Assembly: GCA_020049835.1 (NCBI GenBank)
Contig: JAGVLK010000007.1
Coordinates: 1 to 64,000, forward strand
DNA: 64,000 nucleotides
Source: Candidatus Babeliales bacterium
Lineage (GTDB): Bacteria; Babelota; Babeliae; Babelales; Vermiphilaceae
Direction of reading: 5' to 3'
The notes under the pieces were generated by a model. That model was not told the origin of the DNA, ran no database searches, and saw only the letters and a list, made by a program, of their open reading frames with translations. Made by a program: the position numbers and the translations under genes. Positions 57,630 to 64,000 of the stretch are shown in pieces; the first letter of the stretch is position 1; each line of letters opens with the position of its first letter.

Positions 57630-58358
57630 ATGCAGATTAACGATCTTGTTGTGCAGCATGCGCAGCAGACCATTTTAGATGGTATCACCCTTGAACTTAA
57701 ACCGGGCACGGTTCATGTGCTCATGGGTAGTAATGGTTCAGGTAAAAGTACGCTCGCGTATACCATTATGGGCCATCCGGCATATACCATCACCGGTGGC
57801 TCACTTTTTATCGGTGAAGAAGATATCACGCAGTTGCCACTGCATAAACGTGCTGGCAAAGGGATATTTCTCGCATTCCAGCAACCGCTTGAAATTCCTG
57901 GGGTGCGCATAAGTTCATTTTTAACTGCGGCATACCAAGCATTACATGGCTCCATTACGGCCGCACAGATGCAAGAAAAAGCCTTTTTTTATATGGATTT
58001 GCTGGAGATGGATCGTGCGCTTTATTACCGTAACATGCATGAAGGCTTTTCCGGTGGGCAGCGTAAAAAATTAGAACTGCTACAACTATTGTTATTGCGA
58101 CCACAAATTGCCATTTTAGATGAAATCGATTCAGGATTGGATGTCGATGCACTTGCTACCGCAGCACGAGCTTTAAAGCACGCGCGGGCAGAAAACCCGA
58201 TGCTCACCTTGCTTATTATTACCCATTATCGCCACATACTTAATGATATTATGCCTGATCAGGTGCATCTGATGCATGCAGGTAAACTGATACGTACGGG
58301 TGGTATGGAACTTATTGCAGCCGTCCAAGAGCATGGATTTCAAGGGTTGTGTTCATGA
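57630..58358 (+). CDS. sufC: Fe-S cluster assembly ATPase SufC
   Basis: ABC-type ATPase of the Suf system, 242 residues. Walker A GSNGSGKST (33-41), signature GFSGGQRKKLELLQLL, Walker B IAILDEIDSGLD. The D-E-I-D-S-G-L-D sequence is diagnostic for SufC. No strong Shine-Dalgarno is seen before the ATG. The sufB ATG overlaps the stop (ATGA at 58355-58358). Confidence 0.95.
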   Translation: MQINDLVVQHAQQTILDGITLELKPGTVHVLMGSNGSGKSTLAYTIMGHPAYTITGGSLFIGEEDITQLPLHKRAGKGIFLAFQQPLEIPGVRISSFLTAAYQALHGSITAAQMQEKAFFYMDLLEMDRALYYRNMHEGFSGGQRKKLELLQLLLLRPQIAILDEIDSGLDVDALATAARALKHARAENPMLTLLIITHYRHILNDIMPDQVHLMHAGKLIRTGGMELIAAVQEHGFQGLCS

Positions 58359-59692
58359 ACTATCAGCCGCCAAAAGGTTTGCACGCCGAGCTTGTGCGTG
58401 ATATTTCCGCGCGCAAAAATGAGCCTGCATGGATGTTAGAGTTTCGTTTGCGTGCTCTGGCAACGTTTGAGCGTATGCCAATGCCAACCTGGGGCGCAGA
58501 TCTTTCAGCGCTTGATTTTGAAGATCTCTATTATTATCTTAAGCCATTTGCACAACAGCAGCATACCTGGGAAGATGTTCCGGCAGATATTAAAGATACA
58601 TTTGATGCGTTGGGAATTTTAAAAGCAGAGCAAAAATATCTTGCCGGTGTTGGTGCACAGTATGAATCGGAAATGATTTATAAGCAGTTGCGCAAAAAAT
58701 ATCATGATCAAGGCATCATTTTTTTAGATACCGGTACGGCACTGCAAGAATACCCTGAACTGTTCAAACGTTATTTTGCATCAGTAATTCCGGCACATGA
58801 TAATAAATTTGCAGCGCTCAATAGCGCGGTATGGTCAGGCGGTAGTTTTGTTTACGTTCCCAAAGGTGTGCGCGTAGATTTACCGTTGCAGGCATATTTT
58901 CGCATAAATGCCAAAAGCATGGGGCAATTTGAGCGTACGCTTATTATTGCCGATGAAGGTAGCTTTGTACATTATGTGGAAGGCTGCAGTGCGCCGGTAT
59001 ACAATAAAAATGCATTGCACAGTGCCGTTGTTGAGTTGGTAGCTTTGCCCGGTGCACATATTAGATATACCACTATCCAGAATTGGTCTAATGATGTGTA
59101 TAATTTAGTAACTAAACGTGCGCTGGCCAAACGTGATGCATGTGTTGAATGGATCGATGGTAATTTTGGCAGCAAAGTAACTATGAAATACCCTGCAGTG
59201 GTGTTGCAAGAGCCGGGTGCATCTGCGCAAATTATTTCCATTGCATTAGCCACTGGCAAGCAACATCTTGATGCAGGGGCAAAAGTGATCCATATGGCGC
59301 CGCAGACGCGCTCGCATATTATTTCAAAATCATTGTGCAAAGAGGGTGGACGTGCAAGCTATCGCGGGCTGCTCAAAGTGTTGCCAAACGCAACGCAAGT
59401 TACTGCAAAGGTGCAATGTGACGCATTACTCTTTGATGCAGATTCGCGCACCGATACTTATCCTACCATCGATGTTCGTGCTGAGCGCGTGGATATTGGG
59501 CATGAAGCTACGGTAAGCAAAATTAAAGAAGATCAACTCTATTATCTTATGAGTCGTGGATTGTCTGATGCGCAGGCACGTGCGCTGATTGTTGCCGGAT
59601 TTATCGATCCATTTACGCAATTTTTACCCATGGAATATGCGGTTGAAATTAATCGTTTGATAGCGCATGAAATGGAGGGTTCCATTGGATAA
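58355..59692 (+). CDS. sufB: Fe-S cluster scaffold SufB
   Basis: SufB forms the scaffold with SufC and SufD, 445 residues. Family motifs are FVYVPKGVRVDLPLQAYFRI, then EGSFVHYVEGCSAP, then HEATVSKIKEDQLYYLMSRG and the SufBD core. The ATG at 58355 overlaps the sufC stop; a longer frame from 58349 is not needed. The end overlaps the sufD TTG start region. Confidence 0.95.
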   Translation: MNYQPPKGLHAELVRDISARKNEPAWMLEFRLRALATFERMPMPTWGADLSALDFEDLYYYLKPFAQQQHTWEDVPADIKDTFDALGILKAEQKYLAGVGAQYESEMIYKQLRKKYHDQGIIFLDTGTALQEYPELFKRYFASVIPAHDNKFAALNSAVWSGGSFVYVPKGVRVDLPLQAYFRINAKSMGQFERTLIIADEGSFVHYVEGCSAPVYNKNALHSAVVELVALPGAHIRYTTIQNWSNDVYNLVTKRALAKRDACVEWIDGNFGSKVTMKYPAVVLQEPGASAQIISIALATGKQHLDAGAKVIHMAPQTRSHIISKSLCKEGGRASYRGLLKVLPNATQVTAKVQCDALLFDADSRTDTYPTIDVRAERVDIGHEATVSKIKEDQLYYLMSRGLSDAQARALIVAGFIDPFTQFLPMEYAVEINRLIAHEMEGSIG

Positions 59693-60602
59693 GTTAGATG
59701 TATTCAAACAGCAACATACAGAGCTCTTTAATCGTTTTAGTGCATATGCACCGGAATTAACCGAAGCACCATCGGATGCTATTATACTTTATATAGCTGC
59801 GCGACAGCAAATTGCCATCGATATGCCTGCTACGCAGATGCCGATATTTATATTACTGGAGGAATATGCTCACGTTACCTGTGCGCATACGTTGCAAGCA
59901 GATATGCAACTTACTATTGTAACTGCACCACGCGCTCGTATGCAGTATGATGTGCGTCATATGGATAGTGCATGTACAACTTTTAATCTACGCGTTGTGC
60001 AACAGTATGCAAGTTCAGTTGTTGTTGCATTGTTGAGTACCGTGCAACTGCAGTGCAACATTATGCTGCACATGCGTGATATGCAAGCGCAAGCGGATGT
60101 GCGCATTGTTGCTTTGGCAAAAGAACATGAAGCATCAATACTCACAACCGTGCAAGAGCAAACGGCAGCAGATACAAAAAGTTCTGTGCAGGTAAAAACG
60201 GTACTTGCAGGTGCAGCGCGTTATACACATCATGGCATGTTGGACGTTGCAAATGGTGCAACGGGTGTGGTAGCTTATGAGCAGAGTGATCATATATTGG
60301 TGTCATCAACTGCGCGTGCCTATGTAGTGCCGGCGATGCAGGTGCGTAACCACGATGTGCAATGTATGCATGCAAGTGCAATAGGTAATGTTGATGCGCA
60401 GTTGCTCTGGTATATACAATCACGCGGTATGCCTGAACATGAAGCACGTATGCTCTTGTTGCAGGCATTTCTTGCAGTGATATGCAACGAACATCCGCAC
60501 TTTGCAGGCGCCGTATATGAAGCTTTGCAACAATTTGTTGCTACCGATCAACATTTTTCTAAGGGATTACCTGAACATGGCATTACCATCAGACATTTAT
60601 AA
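59685..60602 (+). CDS. sufD: Fe-S cluster assembly protein SufD
   Basis: A SufB paralog that partners SufB and SufC, about 305 residues, shorter than usual because the N-terminal region is reduced. The beta-helical SufBD core is visible (SVQVKTVLAGAARYTHHGML and the closing SRGMPEHEARMLLLQAFLA). The start is probably the TTG at 59685, with GGAGGG upstream and overlapping the sufB stop by 8 bases; an ATG at 59667 lies inside sufB and is poorer. Sequence conservation is low, so SufD is the best call by position and pattern. Confidence 0.82.
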   Translation: MDKLDVFKQQHTELFNRFSAYAPELTEAPSDAIILYIAARQQIAIDMPATQMPIFILLEEYAHVTCAHTLQADMQLTIVTAPRARMQYDVRHMDSACTTFNLRVVQQYASSVVVALLSTVQLQCNIMLHMRDMQAQADVRIVALAKEHEASILTTVQEQTAADTKSSVQVKTVLAGAARYTHHGMLDVANGATGVVAYEQSDHILVSSTARAYVVPAMQVRNHDVQCMHASAIGNVDAQLLWYIQSRGMPEHEARMLLLQAFLAVICNEHPHFAGAVYEALQQFVATDQHFSKGLPEHGITIRHL

Positions 60603-61791
60603 AGATTTTCCATTTTTTACCCAGCATGGCAAGCAACCGATTATCTATCTTGATAATGCAGCAACGACGCACAAACCGCAGGTGGTTATCGATGCATTGG
60701 TAGATTTTTATACAACATCTTATGGTACGGTTCATCGCGGTGTTTACACGAGCGGCGAGCATGCAACTACTTTGTACGAAGATGCACGTGCTACGGTGGC
60801 AGCGTTTATTGGTGCAGATACCGATGAAATTATTTTTACCAAAAATGCAACTGAAGGTATTAACACTGTTGCATACGCATGGGCACTGCATACATTGCAA
60901 CCGGGGGATGAAATTTTACTTTCGCAGTATGAACATCATGCAAATTTATTGCCCTGGCAACGCATTGCACAAGCACGTGATGCTTTTATACGTTTTATTC
61001 CGCTCAATGCAGATGGTACATTGAATCTCTCTACACTCGATGAACTTGTAACTCCCGTAACTAAACTTATCGCCGTAAGTGCGCTCTCTAATGTTACCGG
61101 TGCACGCACCGATCTTGCACGCATCAAACAATCGGCAGATCGCGTTGGCGCTAAAATGCTTGTTGATGCGGCGCAACTAATTGCGCACGATACCGTTAAT
61201 GTACATGAGCTCGCCATCGACTTTTTAGTTTTTTCAGGACACAAAGTATATGGCCCAACCGGCATTGGTGTGCTTTATTGCAAACGCGCAACCATGCATG
61301 AAATGCAACCATTTCAAGTTGGTGGCGGTACTGTGTTTCAAGCAACCTATACCGATGCAACGTATCTTGAAGGGCCACATCGATTTGAAGCAGGAACACC
61401 AGCAATAGCCGCAGCAATTGGGCTTGCCGCAGCATTACGTTATCTGCAGAAATTTTCTATGCGTGACATTAAAGTTCATGAAGCTAGATTAACGCGCACG
61501 GCAATTGATGCGCTCACGCAATTTCCCGCAATCACCTGCATAGGACCAATGGATGAATTAAAAGAACAGGGACATATACTTACTTTTGTCGTGCGTGGTT
61601 TTCATCCGCATGATGTAGCCGCATTTTTAAGCGAGCGTGGTATTGCAGTGCGTGCAGGACATCATTGTGCACAACCATTGGCAGAAATGTTGGGCATCGG
61701 AGCGTCAGTGCGTATTAGTTTTGCTATTTATAACAAATTGGAAGATGTGCATGCGCTCGTAAGTGCATTAAAAAGCTTATTGAAATCGTAA
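60577..61791 (+). CDS. sufS: cysteine desulfurase SufS
   Basis: Type II cysteine desulfurase, 404 residues from the ATG at 60577, which overlaps sufD by 26 bases; an upstream frame start at 60502 lies within sufD. The PLP lysine is K223 in VFSGHKVYGPTG, and the catalytic cysteine is C364 in RAGHHCAQPL. NNAAT-like YLDNAATTHKP opens the protein. The operon has no sufE or sufU sulfur acceptor and no sufA within the window, so those would have to lie elsewhere or be absent. Confidence 0.95.
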   Translation: MALPSDIYKDFPFFTQHGKQPIIYLDNAATTHKPQVVIDALVDFYTTSYGTVHRGVYTSGEHATTLYEDARATVAAFIGADTDEIIFTKNATEGINTVAYAWALHTLQPGDEILLSQYEHHANLLPWQRIAQARDAFIRFIPLNADGTLNLSTLDELVTPVTKLIAVSALSNVTGARTDLARIKQSADRVGAKMLVDAAQLIAHDTVNVHELAIDFLVFSGHKVYGPTGIGVLYCKRATMHEMQPFQVGGGTVFQATYTDATYLEGPHRFEAGTPAIAAAIGLAAALRYLQKFSMRDIKVHEARLTRTAIDALTQFPAITCIGPMDELKEQGHILTFVVRGFHPHDVAAFLSERGIAVRAGHHCAQPLAEMLGIGASVRISFAIYNKLEDVHALVSALKSLLKS

Positions 61792-61964
61792 GTATCTCAT
61801 TGAGAGATTGTTTGGGCATTTATCGAATGTTGACATGGATGCAAAAAAAGGTTGCATTATTTTTTCTATACGTGTAGTTTTATCTCGAAAATTCTAGTGA
61901 TGTACATCGAGATCTCATTGATAACCAGAAATTATATAAAACCCTTAATAACAAGGAGATTGTT

Positions 61965-62498
61965 ATGGTCGGAAGAAGTTTAACATTTGCAGCAGTCCTA
62001 GCTTTGTGTGTGTCACAATCTATGCATGCAACGCTATCACTAGCGGCAATTAAAGGTGATATAGTGGCGAGGATAAATAAAAGTCCGCTTTCACACTTGA
62101 GCACTATAGTGAGTGGATTTTTGATCCCATTGGTGCAGAAAAGATTAGCAAATGTAGTGCCAGATGGTGCTATTCCAGGATTGCAAACGCGCGTTAAAGA
62201 TTTGGTAAATGCAGGTTTAGCATCAACAGTTGCAGCAGGTTGTGCTGTGTTACATTCACCAGAATCATTTGCTTCTCAATTTGAAAAAGCAGTACTTGGT
62301 GAAGTTGGTCATCTTGGTGTTCAAGAGCTGATACAAAAATTAGGTCTTAATGATCTATTAACAAGCGATGAAAAAGATCTGTATAACAAATTCGGTGCAG
62401 GCTATGTTAAGAATGCATTGTCAGTAATCGTTGCTCATGTATTGGCAGAAGTTAAGGGTCTATTTGGCTCATTCGGTTCTTCAGCACCAGCAGCGTAA
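61965..62498 (+). CDS. secreted hypothetical protein, 177 aa
   Basis: Signal peptide (about 1-22, ending QSMHA). The mature part is helical and rich in Ala, Leu and Val, with FLIPLVQKRLANVV, then LQTRVKDLVNAGLASTVAAG, then VLGEVGHLGVQELIQKLGL and a C-terminal FGSFGSSAPAA. No family recognised. The ATG follows AAGGAG. A long hairpin follows and it may be an independent unit. Confidence 0.75.
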   Translation: MVGRSLTFAAVLALCVSQSMHATLSLAAIKGDIVARINKSPLSHLSTIVSGFLIPLVQKRLANVVPDGAIPGLQTRVKDLVNAGLASTVAAGCAVLHSPESFASQFEKAVLGEVGHLGVQELIQKLGLNDLLTSDEKDLYNKFGAGYVKNALSVIVAHVLAEVKGLFGSFGSSAPAA

Positions 62499-62541
62499 GC
62501 ATACTGATCTACTGAACTAATTGAGTAGTTTGAAATTATTT

Positions 62542-62587
62542 GGCCACAAGTAATATCTTTATAAGAACATATTGCTTGTGGCCTTAT
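62542..62587 (+). terminator. long hairpin after the 61965-62498 gene
   Basis: GGCCACAAGTAATAT (62542-62556) pairs with ATATTGCTTGTGGCC (62569-62583) with one G-T pair, followed by TTATTTAT. The stem of about 15 bp and the U-rich tail fit a terminator. Confidence 0.75.
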
Positions 62588-62607
62588 TTATAAAAAGGAT
62601 GTAATCG

Positions 62608-63165
62608 ATGAAAAAAATATTATTTTTAGTTGCTCTTGGGGCATCTTCGTGCCTGCAGGCGAACGTTTTTAGCATTGATGATGGCAAAGAGGATTGCATT
62701 TTGAAAAAAAATGTTAGTATTGATGGGAGTGGCTATGGCCCGGCGCGCACTGCTGCCGCATATACAGCTCTCAATTTAGGCTTAAGATATTACAATGTGC
62801 GTGAAGTTGCACAAAGAAAGATAGAAGGCAGAATCTCCAATAAATATGCACAGATCACAGCCGTACATCTTACACGAGCAGGCATTGATAGTGCTACTAT
62901 GTTCGCTGGCAGTTTGCTAGCTAATGGTAAAGTCACCTTCAATGCAAAAACTAGCGGCACACGTTTGGGTGCAACAACAGCGGTAAATACAGCGCTCTCG
63001 GTTGCTGAAGAATTAGCTCAAAAAAGTAGCATGACCAAATCTGTAGTTGAATCAGAAGTATATCAATCTGTTGTGCGTCCAGGTCTACAGTTTTTTGGTA
63101 CAAATTTTGTTATTAATGTATTCAATAAGGTTTGCGGTAACGGTAGTACACCTCAAAATCCATAA
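62608..63165 (+). CDS. secreted hypothetical protein, 185 aa
   Basis: Signal peptide (MKKILFLVALGASSCLQA), then a mature part with helices such as ARTAAAYTALNLGLRYYNV, then TRAGIDSATMFAGSLLANGK. Similar in size and style to the flanking secreted genes but I see no convincing sequence homology with them. The ATG follows AAAAAGGATG. No family recognised. Confidence 0.75.
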   Translation: MKKILFLVALGASSCLQANVFSIDDGKEDCILKKNVSIDGSGYGPARTAAAYTALNLGLRYYNVREVAQRKIEGRISNKYAQITAVHLTRAGIDSATMFAGSLLANGKVTFNAKTSGTRLGATTAVNTALSVAEELAQKSSMTKSVVESEVYQSVVRPGLQFFGTNFVINVFNKVCGNGSTPQNP

Positions 63166-63197
63166 TGCAACCTGTTGACTATTCGATGTGCTAATGT

Positions 63198-63249
63198 AAG
63201 CTCGTTTATCAGTGTCTGTTTCGGCAGATGCTTATAAACGAGCTTTATT
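63198..63249 (+). terminator. long hairpin after the 62608-63165 gene
   Basis: AAGCTCGTTTAT (63198-63209) pairs perfectly with ATAAACGAGCTT (63234-63245). An inner TCTG..CAGA pair extends the structure, and the tail is TATTG. It is long for a terminator and could also be a regulatory or processing hairpin. Confidence 0.65.
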
Positions 63250-63262
63250 GTTAGGATAATTT

Positions 63263-63961
63263 ATGCACATATTGCGTACTCTTGTTCTTGTTAGTTGCAT
63301 GTTCCAAAGCAGTTTGGCAATGCCGCAACTATTTAAAGATATCTGCTCAGATACCACAGAAATTGCCTATCCTGCGCGTTATGGGGTTGCATCTTTTTGG
63401 CTTGCGCAATTGCATCGACCGGTAATAGCACATTGTGTGCAGGATAAAGAAACCGGCGACAAAGTTAAAGTTGCATCATGGTCTCTACATCGCATTGCAG
63501 ATCTGGTTGTCCCGATCTATTTAACAGGTAAATCTTTTAATGATAATCCTGGTACGATTGCTTTTCGTTCAGGCAATATTGTTGCTGAAGAGCTATCATT
63601 GTATGGATTAAAGAACTATATTGGGCCGGGTGAATATACCTTTGCCGATAGCAAGATAAAGGTGCGTAAAGTTGCAGCTGCGCGCATTTGGCATAAAGGG
63701 TTATTTAAAACAATAGACAAAGCGATTGCAACAAACGGTAATGTTGTGCAATCGGTTAAATCCGGTATACGAGCAAGTGCCGCAGAGGCTGTCTATATTG
63801 GTGTAACGCAGGTTGTGCATGCTCTTGCACCGTCGCCGATGCATGACTATGTTCAGATGATATTGCCGGAAAATGCATACATACATTCTAATGTACAAAA
63901 TCTAGTCAAAATGGCGATTACATCGGTGGCCTCAGCGATGCTTGCCGCATGTGTAATATAA
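63263..63961 (+). CDS. secreted hypothetical protein, 232 aa
   Basis: Signal peptide (about 1-19, ending SSLAM). The mature part has aromatic and Ala-rich helices (YGVASFWLAQLHRP, VASWSLHRIADLVVPIYL) and a C-terminal helix (MAITSVASAMLAACVI) that may be a membrane anchor. No family recognised. The ATG follows AGGA. It ends 39 bases before the window edge. Confidence 0.72.
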   Translation: MHILRTLVLVSCMFQSSLAMPQLFKDICSDTTEIAYPARYGVASFWLAQLHRPVIAHCVQDKETGDKVKVASWSLHRIADLVVPIYLTGKSFNDNPGTIAFRSGNIVAEELSLYGLKNYIGPGEYTFADSKIKVRKVAAARIWHKGLFKTIDKAIATNGNVVQSVKSGIRASAAEAVYIGVTQVVHALAPSPMHDYVQMILPENAYIHSNVQNLVKMAITSVASAMLAACVI

Positions 63962-64000
63962 AAAGCTGTTTTGACATTTTTTACGATTTGCCTCAAAAAC

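Noticed and set aside
61830-61860. TTGACA with CATTAT as promoter of the gene at 61965
   Set aside because: The spacer is 19 bases and the -10 is weak, so I do not report it as a feature.

Overview
The window looks like a chromosomal segment of a bacterium from the Candidatus Dependentiae (TM6) lineage or a similar host-associated, reduced-genome Gram-negative. This is inference. The support is a didermic envelope (Omp85/BamA protein, C-terminal-aromatic barrels, lipoprotein), many secreted proteins of unknown family with clean signal peptides, uptake systems for host metabolites (polyamine ABC transporter, amino-acid permease), acetate activation, no amino-acid biosynthesis pathway beyond one PLP enzyme, and a moderately AT-rich base composition. 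No phage, IS transposase, rRNA or CRISPR array was seen.

Layout. 1-1.1 kb: end of an open frame, then a secreted protein. 1.25-3.2 kb: acs. 3.3-3.4 kb: a MITE-like palindromic element. 3.4-9.0 kb: a six-gene minus-strand operon, FolC-like Mur ligase > AtpI-like > ATP synthase a > a fused four-hairpin c subunit > glycosyltransferase > cysteine synthase family enzyme. 9.4-11.5 kb: two distantly paralogous secreted proteins. 11.5-13.3 kb: type IV pilin facing a minus-strand rpsU-rbfA-pilD group. 13.4-19.2 kb: two secreted WD40-like proteins, a Cys-rich beta-barrel protein and an amino-acid permease. 19.3-24.6 kb: small gene, a second type of palindromic element, gltX, acylphosphatase-like gene and BamA/Omp85. 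24.7-29.2 kb: His-rich membrane protein plus potABCD. 29.5-36.5 kb: a 1438-residue secreted protein, a 632-residue Cys-rich barrel protein and a small secreted protein. 36.6-40.8 kb: palindromic element, metG, second MITE-like copy, heparinase-like protein. 40.75-41.97 kb: a tandem array of four small secreted paralogs. 42.2-45 kb: GNAT and topA. 45.2-52.3 kb: membrane protein, plsC, then batA-batB-batC-batD-batE. 52.4-54.5 kb: lepB, rhodanese lipoprotein, tRNA-Cys, tRNA-Leu, HU. 54.7-57.6 kb: FUN14-like protein, then PilB split into two genes, and a small membrane protein. 57.6-61.8 kb: sufC-sufB-sufD-sufS. 62-64 kb: three secreted unknowns separated by long hairpins.

How it fits together. 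Housekeeping genes (tRNA synthetases, topA, rpsU, rbfA, Suf, HU, lepB) are interleaved with an envelope and secretion programme: BamA inserts barrels, LepB processes the many signal peptides, PilD/PilB/pilin build a type IV pilus or secretion pseudopilus, and the barrels and the giant Cys-rich protein would form the cell surface. Pot, the APC permease and Acs point to feeding on host polyamines, amino acids and acetate.

The items most worth following up are the four-hairpin ATP synthase c polypeptide with one missing ion-binding carboxylate (about 5.6-6.6 kb), the four-gene array of secreted paralogs with stop-start coupling (40.75-41.97 kb), the Cys-rich giant protein and barrel locus (29.5-36.5 kb) with its distant barrel relative at 16.5 kb, the split PilB, and two families of palindromic intergenic elements.
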